In this document: piece by piece, positions 13,901 to 19,041 of the stretch
Layout of the letters: the number at the start of each line of letters is the position of its first letter
Numbering within the stretch: position 1 is the stretch's first letter
Source of the DNA: Chitinophaga rhizophila
Lineage (GTDB): Bacteria; Bacteroidota; Bacteroidia; Chitinophagales; Chitinophagaceae
Length of the DNA stretch: 64,000 nucleotides
Reading direction: 5' to 3'
NCBI RefSeq assembly: GCF_019492185.1
Contig: NZ_JAICCF010000001.1
Span: 868,001 to 932,000 of the forward strand
Notes under the pieces: model-generated
Databases searched by the model: none
What the model was told of the DNA's origin: nothing
What the model saw: only the letters and a program-made list of their open reading frames with translations
Program-made: the position numbers and the translations under genes

Positions 13901-16900
13901 TTGTACTTTCCAGGTAAGCGGTTAATGCAGATACGGTCGGATACAGGAACAGGTCTTTTACACTTAACTCCCGTTCCAGTTCGCGCCGGATGGCTGCTAC
14001 CACACGGATCACCAGCAACGAGTGACCGCCCAGCTCAAAGAAGTTGTCAGTGATACCTACACGGTGTACACCCAGTATCTTTTGCCAGATACCGCATAAC
14101 TGCTGCTCCAGTAACGTCTGCGCTGCCACATAGGAGTCCGGCCGCTGGTCATCGGCAATTGCAGCAGGAAGCGCCTGACGGTTCACCTTACCTGTTGATG
14201 TCAGTGGTAGCTTATCAAGCGACAACAACAGCGATGGTACCATGTATTCAGGTAGTTGCTCTGACAGATACCGCTGGATAGCTGTGCGGTCAAACATACC
14301 GGATGGTACTACAAAGCCTATTAATCTGCGGCTGCCACTGCCATCTTCACGGGCCACCACTACGCCCTGCTTTACGCCGGGAGCTGCCTGTAATACACTT
14401 TCTACTTCACCTAGCTCTACCCGGTAACCGCGGATCTTTACCTGGTCATCTATCCTGCCTAAATATTCTATATTTCCATCAGGTAACCAACGGGCCATAT
14501 CGCCGGTGCGATATAACCTGTCACCCGTCAGAAATGGACTATCAATAAATTTCTCTGCCGTCAGTGAGGAACGGTTCAGGTAACCCCGTGCTACCTGAAC
14601 GCCGCCTATACACAGTTCACCTGGTACGCCAACAGGTACCAGTTCGGCAACACCGTTTAATATAAATAAACTGGTATTGGCTACAGGCTTTCCAATGGGC
14701 ACTGTTCTTATCTCTTGTGCCATAGGTACAGCCCAGCATGTTACATCTATTGCAGCTTCCGTAGGACCGTACAAGTTATACAGCGCCACATGGGGTAACT
14801 TTTCATGGAAGCGTTTAACATGTGCTGGCTTCAACTGTTCACCACTACATAATACTTTCTTCAGGGTAGGACAGGATGCGGGCCCGGTTTCTTCCAGGAA
14901 GAGTTCGAGCATAGAAGGAACAAAATGCGATAAGGTGACATGCTGGTCGTCAATCAGTTTTTTCAGGTAACGCGCATCCTTCTGTCCTTCTGGTTTGGCG
15001 AGCACCAGTCTTGCGCCTGAGAAGAGCGGCCATAATATTTCCCAGACGGATACGTCAAAGGTATAAGTCGTTTTCTGCAATACGCAATCATCCTGTGTAA
15101 GATTAAAATACTGCTGCGTCCATAACAGGCGGTTTAGCAAGCCGGCATGTTCATTTAGTACGCCTTTAGGTTTTCCGGTGGATCCGGAAGTATAAATTAC
15201 ATAAGCGAGGTCATGGATGTTTATCCGGTTAGCAGGAGGTTTTCCCGGCTGCCTTTCTATTATGCCCAGATCTGTCTGCAAATCGACCACCTGCAAACCA
15301 TCACAAATTGTACGCAATTTCCCGGTCAATCCGGCAGTTACAATAAGTCTTGCACCAGTATCTTCCAATATATTGGCAATATGGATGGCAGGGAAAGCAG
15401 GATCTATAGGTACATATGCTCCACCGGCTTTTAACACACCGAGTATGGCAATGACCATTTCCGGCGACCTGTCCATACAGAGCGGCGTAAGGGGATTTTC
15501 TCTGCTTACGCCCTGTTGGATCAGGTAATGCGCCAGCTGGTTACTGATGTGATCCAGTTGCCGGTAAGTCAGTTGCCGGTCATCCTGTACAAGTGCTATA
15601 TGGTCCGGCGTAAGCGCTACCTGCGCTTCGATAAGGTCAACGATAGTTCCGCTGACGCCATAGTCAATAGCTGTGTCATTGAAATCATACAGCAGCTGTT
15701 GCCTTTCCGCTACTGAGAGCATGGAGAGACGTCCGACAGCTTCATGTTTATCGGTAGTAACTATCTGAAGTAGACGTTCATAGTGTTTTATCAACCGCTC
15801 TATGCCTGACTGTTCAAAGAGGTCAGTACAATAGTTTACTTTCAGGTGTATGCCATCTTCATCATCTGTCACACTAAATTCGAAATCAAACTTTGAACTG
15901 TCAATAACCGCATGCTGATCGGGGGTAAGTTTAATATTGCCAAGGTCTATCTGTTTTACAGGTGGCGTGTTATGGAATACAAACATATGCTGGAACAATG
16001 CATTCCGGCTCAGGTCTCTGTCAATCTTCAGCGATTCCACTACCTTTTCAAACGGGATATCCTGTTGGTTATACGCTTCAAGTACTGTAGCCTTCACCTG
16101 TTGCAATAAAGTCGTAAACGGCATGCCATGACGCACTTCAGTGCGCATTGCCAATGTGTTTACGAAAAAGCCGATCAGGGATTTCAACTCTGGTTGCTTT
16201 CTTCCGGCAACAGCACTGCCCACACAAATGTCAGACTGGCCGGTATACTGGTACAACAGTACTTTGAACGCCGCCAGCATTGTCATATACAGCGTTGCTT
16301 CTTCCTGCTGGGCGAGCTGTCGTAATGCTTTACTCAGCTTTGTATCCAGCCTGTAATAGATGGTATTCCCCTTTGTACTCTGGATAGCAGGCCGGGTATA
16401 GTCTGTCGGGAATGATAACGGGGTTAAGTCTTTCAGTTGGCGCTTCCAATAGGCCAGCTGCTCGTCCATCAACTGATCGTTCAGGTAGGTACGCTGCCAT
16501 AAAGCATAATCTGCATACTGCACCGGCAGCTCGTTCAGCACTGAATTGTTTCCGTTAACAGCGCTGCTGTAAAGCTGAGTCAGTTCATTCACCAGTATGG
16601 AAACGGACCATCCGTCAAATGCGATGTGATGTACCAGGGTCAAAACAGTATGCTCGTTCTCGCCATTGTTAATGACGTATACTTTCAGCATAAAATCTGC
16701 AGCCAGGTCGTAAGGCGTCGTCATCTGCTCTCCTATGTATGAGGCGATATCAGTGCCTGCTGACAACAAATCACCTGCGTTTACAAAGGTCAGCTGCCAG
16801 TCTTCCGCAGGAAGCAGGTGTAAGCGACCAGCGCCGGCTTCTTCCCGGATCACGGTCCGCAGTGTCTCATGTCGGCGGACTATTTCCCTGAAAGCATTTT

Positions 16901-17258
16901 CCAGTGCATTCAGATTAAGTACACCTTCCAACCTGAACACCCACGGCATATGGTAATGGATGGTACCCTGCAATTTGTCAATAAACCACAATCTTTCCTG
17001 TGCGTAGGACAAGGGGAGCTGTACCGCCAGATCTTTGTCCCGGGGTTTTATATACCTGATATCGTTAGGCGACGGATGCCTGTTGCTGATGAAAAAATCT
17101 TTTATGATCGTTTTCCATTCATCTATCTCTTTCAGTAAATCCGGTTGAATACGTTTGCCTTTCGGAATTTTCATTTTCAGTTTTTCCTCCTCTACGAAAA
17201 AACTTACACCACTCTCTCTGGCACGGTCCAGGATACTTTTTACTTTATCAGTGTACAT
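1..17258 (-). CDS. Giant multimodular nonribosomal peptide synthetase (partial, 3' end outside window)
   Basis: An uninterrupted minus-strand frame runs from the ATG at 17258 to base 1 (about 5752 codons) with no stop. Order: TubC-like docking segment (residues about 1-57); module 1 C-A-PCP; module 2 C-A-PCP; module 3 C-A-nMT-PCP; module 4 C-A-nMT-PCP; module 5 C and the start of A, ending inside core A3. All five C domains carry HHxxxDG (near residues 210, 1265, 2324, 3792 and 5265). PCP serines lie at about 1080, 2139, 3606 and 5079 in GGHSLL motifs. No epimerisation domain is visible between modules. It assembles a peptide as enzyme-bound thioesters in the cytoplasm. It is last in the visible operon, 130 bp after the hydroxylase gene. 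The start fits the docking segment directly. A thioesterase, if present, is outside the window. Confidence 0.97.
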   Translation of the reverse strand, partial: MYTDKVKSILDRARESGVSFFVEEEKLKMKIPKGKRIQPDLLKEIDEWKTIIKDFFISNRHPSPNDIRYIKPRDKDLAVQLPLSYAQERLWFIDKLQGTIHYHMPWVFRLEGVLNLNALENAFREIVRRHETLRTVIREEAGAGRLHLLPAEDWQLTFVNAGDLLSAGTDIASYIGEQMTTPYDLAADFMLKVYVINNGENEHTVLTLVHHIAFDGWSVSILVNELTQLYSSAVNGNNSVLNELPVQYADYALWQRTYLNDQLMDEQLAYWKRQLKDLTPLSFPTDYTRPAIQSTKGNTIYYRLDTKLSKALRQLAQQEEATLYMTMLAAFKVLLYQYTGQSDICVGSAVAGRKQPELKSLIGFFVNTLAMRTEVRHGMPFTTLLQQVKATVLEAYNQQDIPFEKVVESLKIDRDLSRNALFQHMFVFHNTPPVKQIDLGNIKLTPDQHAVIDSSKFDFEFSVTDDEDGIHLKVNYCTDLFEQSGIERLIKHYERLLQIVTTDKHEAVGRLSMLSVAERQQLLYDFNDTAIDYGVSGTIVDLIEAQVALTPDHIALVQDDRQLTYRQLDHISNQLAHYLIQQGVSRENPLTPLCMDRSPEMVIAILGVLKAGGAYVPIDPAFPAIHIANILEDTGARLIVTAGLTGKLRTICDGLQVVDLQTDLGIIERQPGKPPANRINIHDLAYVIYTSGSTGKPKGVLNEHAGLLNRLLWTQQYFNLTQDDCVLQKTTYTFDVSVWEILWPLFSGARLVLAKPEGQKDARYLKKLIDDQHVTLSHFVPSMLELFLEETGPASCPTLKKVLCSGEQLKPAHVKRFHEKLPHVALYNLYGPTEAAIDVTCWAVPMAQEIRTVPIGKPVANTSLFILNGVAELVPVGVPGELCIGGVQVARGYLNRSSLTAEKFIDSPFLTGDRLYRTGDMARWLPDGNIEYLGRIDDQVKIRGYRVELGEVESVLQAAPGVKQGVVVAREDGSGSRRLIGFVVPSGMFDRTAIQRYLSEQLPEYMVPSLLLSLDKLPLTSTGKVNRQALPAAIADDQRPDSYVAAQTLLEQQLCGIWQKILGVHRVGITDNFFELGGHSLLVIRVVAAIRRELERELSVKDLFLYPTVSALTAYLESTTGTTLLPAVTPRLSDEAIPLSFSQERLWFIDKLQGSRQYHMPWVFRLHGSLDVAALTDSFRAIVDRHSVLRTVVYESEGIGYQQLLPSADWSPVYMRASDLSASGQDLEEYLSAELDRAYDLSRDMMLRVHLIEEGPDDHVLLVMLHHIAFDGWSVSLLVKELGLLYRSLQSGEGIPSSLPLLPVQYADYAAWQRHYLSGALLSGKLSYWKQQLSGVSVLELPSDYVRPAVQSGAGGEERLLLPASLSTALTGLSQSAGVTLYMTLLSAFKVLLYRYSGQEDICVGTPVAGRHQQEVESLMGFFVNTLALRSQVSGGQRFIDLLASVKTTTLSAYDHQDVPFEKVVEVLGVERDMSRSAVFQVMFIMQQDIAYPDLGTVTLAPVERTELPSRFDLEMNVTLSSTGLELQLVYSKDLYKADSIQRMLGHYEQLLHAIVASQDTTIDNLPMLTSAEYTQILTDFNPSPQTWHTPSGTTVLTLFEEQAALHPDAIALVYEDQQLSYSELNAYANQLGSYLRTRGIGPDVRVPVCADRSLDLVVSILGILKSGGAYVPIDPDYPEDRIRYMLQDTGANILLSAVRNQSLSLHELFNGEVIDVINNRETISREPSENLTPVLGSSHLAYIIYTSGSTGKPKGVMVEHGNLASVMNAGTVLFDFNQHDVWTAFHSFSFDFSVWEIFMPLCTGAKVIMPAKDTVMDVSAFGNLLEHHQVTVLNQTPSAFYALQEHLLKASRQLDIRYVIFGGEALSPALLEQWAVQYPACNLINMYGITEITIHATFKQIDEDCIATHTSNIGHVIPTLQAYVLGNNLQPVPVGVPGELYIGGQGVARGYFNNADLTAARFISNPFVEGQRLYKSGDLVRRLPDGEMEYLGRIDDQVKIRGYRIELNEVSLALQQAPGIRQAVVIARDDSFGNKQLLGYVVPDISLDKAAVFAYLRTQLPEYMIPAFLVAVSHIPLTANGKVDKKKLPPIDTAVIPAADYTAPVTPLQEDIAAVWQAILNIERIGIHDNFFESGGHSLLVTRCVSALRSRLGIEVSVRDIFVYPTIAALSAQLTQQQPKDLLPPITPQPRPARIPLSFAQERLWFIDSLQGSVQYHMPWVFRIYGIPDLKVMEHAFRHIINRHEVIRTLIHEEDGIAYQEVISEQSWKLRFTDESRLTDSNILHNYIQQQVSEPFNLSADYMLRAELIRLDDEEYVLLVVMHHIASDGWSLPIMLHEMVAIYDSFMQNAVQVLPALPVQYADYALWQRNYLEGRVMDQQLQYWKEQLKDVIPLKVPTDYPRPLVQSTRGSAVYHKLDPILSEQLQQFSKREGVTLFMTLLTAFKALLHRYTGEKDICTGSPIAGRKQLETEELIGFFVNTLALRCTVNEEDTLRRLLEQIKAVTLEAYEYQDTPFEKVVEAIAGKREVDANPLFHIVFALQNTPELPALELNGLVLSNEVLEDQTAVFDLLFELRETPEGILLKLRYSTALFSEATIHGYIAHYEQILSTLVENAERKIGDIALVTAKEREQLLFHFNQPPVLSAYQKTVVALFEEQVRKSPDATALVFENVQLSYRRLNEQANQLARYLRNKGVGRDTAVPVLMYRSADLIVSILGILKAGGAYMPVDPEYPVERILFMLNDTGSSLVLTETACLSQLRQSGDSYPEIIDIQAQWPVIAQYTGEDLPPVNQVSDLAYIMYTSGSTGKPKGVLVEHLNIVSLATDQHYAGFSAEDILLSTGSPSFDASTFEYWSMLLNGGQLVICSRDTLLTNELLKEVMTGRNVSKMWFTASWFNQLVEWDISIFSQLDTILVGGEKLSEDHIQRLRSAYPDLKIVNGYGPTENTTFSLTYLIKESGKIGVIPIGRPLQNRTAYVLNPQQQLCPVGVPGELYVGGAGVARGYLNRPELTAERFVKDPFSEDANARLYKTGDLVKWLPDGNIAYLGRIDDQVKIRGYRIEPGEVENVLNEFDGISAGCVIVKQDSFGGNRLVGYYVPERQVLLEKEGELYRQQVESWQELYETEYGKTETAVIADEEFNIIGWNDSFTGQPIPGAQMREWLDDILNVILSCRPENVLEIGCGTGLIYYGLSDHIRHYTGTDFSSSSVRQIQQRISKGERVYCDTALHVCAAHEVGALDIPETDTIILNSIVQYFPGEQYLTTVISSCLEKLKGSGRIVIGDVRDKRLLKHFKGRLSLHSNMESVPKRVFNFGLEQEVLTEEELCISPEYFYALKSLYPAISHVDIRWKNCTAENELTLYRYTVILHIQAMPPVLVQEWLDWETPGMADNVHTLLSSRATAVNIRNLPNYRLEKERLLSAGIDDPTVSSSGELREYILRRSKTVDEAEQLISAARAQGYHCTYLLHEDALKLNIILSLQPVMQAIAQVYQAESSSFKAGTYTNMPLYGTIIQQVQKELRSYMLGMLPDYMTPSELLSLPFLPLTDNGKIDRQLLLLQGGTQEHVAALHQLPSGETALQLAAIWQELLGISRIGINDDFFELGGHSLLATRAVSAIRKQLGMEIMVKDMFLYPTIARLSVYLESRLQRPLLPPVTARTHDTMIPLSFAQERLWFIDKLQGSVAYHMPWIFRLTGNPDIAALEQAFREIVRRHEVLRSVLRQGNKAPYQEIIDGTAWRMEYYETPALTDPTAFEQYVHKWFHVPFDLSNDYMLRVRLLKLSAEEYVLLVLFHHIAFDGWSVSVMVREMIALYRSYRDGRESALPELTVQYADYALWQHEHLNGEMLETQLAYWKNRLQDIKPLYLPTDYPRTAIQSTHGDTKYFYLDSSLTAQLRHLSREQGVTLFMTMLAVFKVLLYRYTHQEDICTGVAIANRTQKETESLIGFFVNALALRSKLNNKTVFSDFLQQVKAITLEGYTYQDVPFEKVIEAVVGKRDVVGNPLIQVMFVLQNTPEIPSLEVGDVTFTGEVFQNVTSKFDLTFDLREKPDTIEFRVEFCDELFTGETITRMFGHYVHLLEAIVQQVSTPVGQLRMLSLEEEQTLLSQFNKPQSALPAQTFISLFEQQVLITPQHTAVFAADAILTYQELNERANRFSNYLQRYNPGQHALVPVCLDRSALMMVCILGILKAGYAYVPIDPSYPQERIRFMLEDTGASLAVSVKQHSDLLQHAGNLTTVIEIDEQWDQIESCSAEKITESPQPGQLAYTIYTSGSTGRPKGVMVEHGNLLNYLLNSKRRYIDEDNNEAGSLLNLPYTFDASLTSMFVPLLGGKSVVIGTNEALKVFESRLFMDAAPYDFIKLTPSHMSLLQNAIGATAGGVLTKRLVIGGEALQRSHIQFLLDSNENMEVINEYGPTEATVGCSVYSFNTRYGRTDFDHHVPIGKPLDNVTMYILSADMLPVPVGVAGEIYIGGAGVARGYLNRPELTAARFIKDPFSKEAGARLYKTGDMAKWLPDGNMVYLGRMDDQVKIRGYRIEPGEVENVLSESPGLAAACVVVKQDTIGMNKLVGYYVADKQLLRQKEDTLYRQQVENWQALYETEYGKTEAVAAEDEEFNIIGWNDSFTGQQIPSHEMREWLNDILEVILSCRPENVLEIGTGMGLIYYGLSDHISHYTGTDFSSSSIRQIERHISRKERPYCQTSLHVCAAHEVAALATGEIDTIVLNSIIQYFPGEAYLTTVIASCIGKLNGHGQIVIGDVRDLRLLKSFKGRLALERNSESLSKRVFGFGIEQELLNEEELCISPAYFYGLQSLYPEISYVDIRWKQCVAENELTLYRYTVILHVGEKPAVQSPKWLDWETTGVAEKVSDLLDAGAEMISIRNLPNYRLEKERLLLAGLEVPTIQTSGELREYISRPSSAIESIEKLILMAQYQGYYCRYLLHEDVMKLNLVLSRESLSTAIEQVFSETNVPFEAGAYTNMPLYGAIIQQMQQEVRNHLQEVLPDYMVPSELIAIPLMPLTENGKTNRQLLIAHIGHQENTTTVHQPPSGELQEHLAAIWQELLGITRISVYDDFFELGGHSLLAVRMVVAIRKQLQIEVDIQTLFVHTTIASLSQYLEQHHTAALLPAITTQPRDQAMPLSFAQERLWFIDKLQGSKQYHMPWVFRLHGPLDVEALTAAFRVIVERHEVLRTVIAESDGVGYQHLLPSSQWSADYISQSDLAVMGADIETYLSEELNRPYDLSRDMMLRVHIINKGPEEHVLFVMLHHIAFDGWSVSLLVNELSLLYRSLHAGEGIPSSLPVLPVQYADYAIWQRNYLSGDVLARKLDYWRGQLSGVAVLELPLDYVRPAIQRTEGDEERLVLDPSLYAELLKVSQQEGVTLYMTLLSAFKALLYRYSGQEDICVGTPVANRQQHEVETLMGFFVNTLALRSQVHGKMSFRSLLQAVKSTTLSAYDHQDVPFEKVVEILGVERDMSRSSVFQVVFVMQNTLETGELDMGDLMITSESGNEVTSRFDLKLSATELDGSITLSINYRVDLFRKDTINRMLAHYEQMLLSVVSDVNRQIGAIKILSVAEERMLLSTFNNTDVTLPDKTIIQLFEEQVKRTPDHTALMFEGATLTFAELEERAAKLGHYLQSCNIGPETFVPICIDRSLEMMVGILGILKAGGAYVPIDPNYPEERIAFMLEDTAAHVVVTLGKFRHLLQARGQVNTIIALDEDSEMISMMPASPVNSGLQPGNLLYVIYTSGSTGKP
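1937..6355 (-). other. NRPS module 4 (C-A-nMT-PCP), probably N-methyl-asparagine
   Basis: C domain HHIAFDG near 5859-5886, A3 near 4425-4460, PCP serine codon 2022-2024. The pocket reads D-A-T-K-V-G-E-V-G-(K), which resembles the Asn code DLTKLGEVGK at most positions, so Asn is likely but less certain than modules 1-3. An N-methyltransferase (around 3550-2350; SAM motif VLEIGTGMG near 3280-3320) interrupts the A domain at the same point as in module 3. The two inserts are close paralogues. Confidence 0.75.
6356..10756 (-). other. NRPS module 3 (C-A-nMT-PCP), predicted N-methyl-valine
   Basis: C domain with HHIASDG near 10267-10290, A3 near 8818-8855, PCP serine codon 6441-6443. The pocket reads D-A-F-W-L-G-G-T-F-(K), one residue from the valine code DAFWIGGTFK. 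About 400 residues (around 7975-6765) are inserted between core A8 (GYRIEPGEVE) and A9 (LPDYMTPS), with the SAM-binding motif VLEIGCGTG near 7702-7735. This is the usual place of an N-methyltransferase in NRPS A domains, so an N-methylated valine is predicted. Confidence 0.82.
10757..13929 (-). other. NRPS module 2 (C-A-PCP), predicted threonine
   Basis: C domain HHIAFDG near 13437-13467; A3 core near 11990-12028; PCP serine codon 10842-10844 in the variant ESGGHSLL. The pocket reads D-F-W-N-I-G-M-I-H-(K), one residue from the threonine code DFWNIGMVHK. The A5 motif is YGITE and not YGPTE, a variant often seen in Thr-type A domains. The C domain closely resembles that of module 5. Confidence 0.85.
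13930..17087 (-). other. NRPS module 1 (C-A-PCP), predicted serine
   Basis: C domain with HHIAFDG near 16610-16632, A domain with A3 TSGSTGKPKG near 15166-15192 and PCP serine codon at 14019-14021. Aligning the A4-A5 region to PheA by eye gives pocket residues D-V-W-H-L-S-L-I-D-(K), identical to the classical serine code. The acceptor residue of this module is therefore predicted to be L-Ser. No E or MT domain is inserted. Confidence 0.85.
17088..17258 (-). other. TubC-like N-terminal docking segment of the giant NRPS
   Basis: The first about 57 residues precede the first condensation domain and have the pattern of TubC N-terminal docking domains: a short helix, a hydrophobic 'GVSFFVEEEKLKMKIPKG' beta region, then a helix ending in KDFF. 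This family binds the C-terminal tail of an upstream NRPS/PKS partner. It implies that this protein is an acceptor and not the start of the line, which fits the separate C-A-PCP protein encoded first in the operon. Recognised by pattern only. Confidence 0.75.
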
Positions 17259-17296
17259 ATGAGTTAACACATTTTTTAATTAAAACGCGGAAAGAT

Positions 17297-17333
17297 CCCT
17301 GTTGCATCAACTATACAAGCTGATGCAACAGGG
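17297..17333 (-). terminator. Intercistronic 13-bp hairpin before the giant NRPS gene
   Basis: A perfect inverted repeat (CCCTGTTGCATCA at 17297-17309, its complement at 17321-17333, 11-nt loop) lies between the hydroxylase stop and the NRPS start. In the transcribed direction it is followed by a weak T-rich stretch about 13 nt later. It could be a partial terminator, an attenuator or an mRNA processing/stability hairpin. Which one cannot be told from sequence. Confidence 0.6.
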
Positions 17334-17388
17334 TCGGGTTATTGACAACGGTTGCCCGCGGGTTATACGAACAACATCTTAATATGCT

Positions 17389-18999
17389 TTAAAATACCAT
17401 TTCACGTTCATAGAGCAGTTCTTTTTCACCGAACAGCCTTTCGGCTACTATGCCTCGTTCTGTGCATAATTTCACCAGTTTATCAGACTGTACGATCGGA
17501 TTAGACTCAGACGTGTATTTGGTGCTGGTAATAAATTCGATCCATGGTTCCTGTCCCATCGCATAGACATACACTTCCTTTGGATGGAAAATATCTACCA
17601 GGAACATGCCTCTTTCGCAATCAGAACCTGAGAGTCTTCTGCTATGGTCCTGATCTCTGGGTACCTGTCTGGTGAGCAAAGGACCATATAACCACGAGAG
17701 CGGGGCTCCGTCACATTCCATTCCCAGGAATATGACATCTACATCTCCTGTTTGTTCCTGCACATGTTTATACAGATTAGGCTCAGTAATTCTGGAATCT
17801 GCCATGAACAATAACTTAAACTCGCCAATACTTACCAGGTGACATAGTTTACATACAATATTCAGATCACTGTGTTCTCCTGTAAAAGGTATACCTGTGA
17901 TGGTTGCGTCTGAGAACTGAACTGTTTCCATTTCGCCCAGCTCAATGATATTGTTGAAACCAACCGTATTGAACATCAGCTTCAGATCCGGATCTTCGAG
18001 ACGACCTTCTTTCGCTCTTGGTACAATGATATTTTTGATTTTGTGTCTCAGAGGCAGCAGTGTTTCAAATAATATATGATCCTGGTGGTTGTGGGTAATG
18101 ATTACATAATCGATAACATCTGGCAAGTCAGCATCTGAAAAATGCTCCACATCAGAATGATAACCATAGTAACTAATCAGGGGATCGGCAAGGATGCATA
18201 CATCTTTTGTTTCAATCAAGATGCAGGCATGTCCGAAGTAGCGCATACGGATCTTGTCGCCGGTGTACCTGTCATAGGTAGGATGTGGAGTTTCTGTGAA
18301 GAACGTTTCAAACAGCGGGGCTTGTTCTTCTGTTATTCCCAGTTGCGCTTTGATGTAACTTAAAGGCGCTGGTGTTCTTTTCATCCTGGAAAGTTCGTCT
18401 ATTCCTGGATGATCAAAACTCAGATCTAACTGAAGTACATTGGGTTCATCCAGCCGTGGAGTACTAAGACAGAACGGGCGGTGATCGTTATCTGTTACCC
18501 ATAGCGCAATGCTCTGGGCGTTTTTATTGTAAAAACGGCTTTTGTATAATAATGATTCAAAGAAGCGGAATGCGGGATTTCCATTACGGTCATAGAACAA
18601 CTCAACATATCCTTTCAGGGTCTCCGGCACTTTTTTATACAGTGTTTCTATGCCAAATCCTTTGGCTTCTTTCCATAACATCATGTCCAGCTCTTTGATA
18701 GCGTTGGACAGTTCCAGCATATCCTTCCTGCGCTGGAGGGTATCTGCTTTAAGGGCAACCACTTCTGCTGCTCTTTCCTTGGGGATATCCATAAAAGGGC
18801 CGCCAAGCAACCGGGGGTTCCTCACTGCGTCTTCATGCACTTCAGGAGCGGCAATAAACGAATCCATAATTTTAATGTGTCTGCCCGTAATATTCATCGC
18901 AGCTGTGGCGGGAGAAATCAAATGGCTCCATGCATACCATTTATCGATTAATGGTTCGAGCACAACGTTAGGTTTAAGATATACTTTTGGCTCATTCAT
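17389..18999 (-). CDS. CmlA-type di-iron beta-hydroxylase of PCP-bound amino acids (MBL fold)
   Basis: A 536-aa protein with an N-terminal alpha/beta region (about 1-250) and a metallo-beta-lactamase-like C-terminal domain. It matches CmlA of chloramphenicol biosynthesis in length (CmlA about 532 aa) and in metal ligands. HxHxDH falls at H303/H305/D307/H308, a Glu at 375 (TGEHSD) and an Asp at 401 (MADSR), each two residues below the CmlA ligands as I recall them (305/307/309/310, 377, 403). H472 is a possible further ligand. CmlA-family enzymes hydroxylate the beta-carbon of an amino acid held on an NRPS carrier domain. It sits in the NRPS operon, 42 bp after the exporter gene. The substrate residue is unknown. 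A plain MBL hydrolase is the alternative, but the long N-terminal domain and context argue against it. Confidence 0.87.
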   Translation of the reverse strand: MNEPKVYLKPNVVLEPLIDKWYAWSHLISPATAAMNITGRHIKIMDSFIAAPEVHEDAVRNPRLLGGPFMDIPKERAAEVVALKADTLQRRKDMLELSNAIKELDMMLWKEAKGFGIETLYKKVPETLKGYVELFYDRNGNPAFRFFESLLYKSRFYNKNAQSIALWVTDNDHRPFCLSTPRLDEPNVLQLDLSFDHPGIDELSRMKRTPAPLSYIKAQLGITEEQAPLFETFFTETPHPTYDRYTGDKIRMRYFGHACILIETKDVCILADPLISYYGYHSDVEHFSDADLPDVIDYVIITHNHQDHILFETLLPLRHKIKNIIVPRAKEGRLEDPDLKLMFNTVGFNNIIELGEMETVQFSDATITGIPFTGEHSDLNIVCKLCHLVSIGEFKLLFMADSRITEPNLYKHVQEQTGDVDVIFLGMECDGAPLSWLYGPLLTRQVPRDQDHSRRLSGSDCERGMFLVDIFHPKEVYVYAMGQEPWIEFITSTKYTSESNPIVQSDKLVKLCTERGIVAERLFGEKELLYEREMVF

Positions 19000-19041
19000 A
19001 CGTATTCGTTTTTATGTGGAAATTATTTAATTATCCTTCTT

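Noticed and set aside
1-17258. Many other 60-120 codon frames across the NRPS region on both strands
   Set aside because: All overlap the single open minus frame, which reads through every one of them with correct NRPS motifs.
17389-18999. Reading this gene as a generic metallo-beta-lactamase or antibiotic-resistance hydrolase
   Set aside because: The extra N-terminal domain, the CmlA-like ligand spacing and the place within an NRPS operon point to a di-iron beta-hydroxylase.
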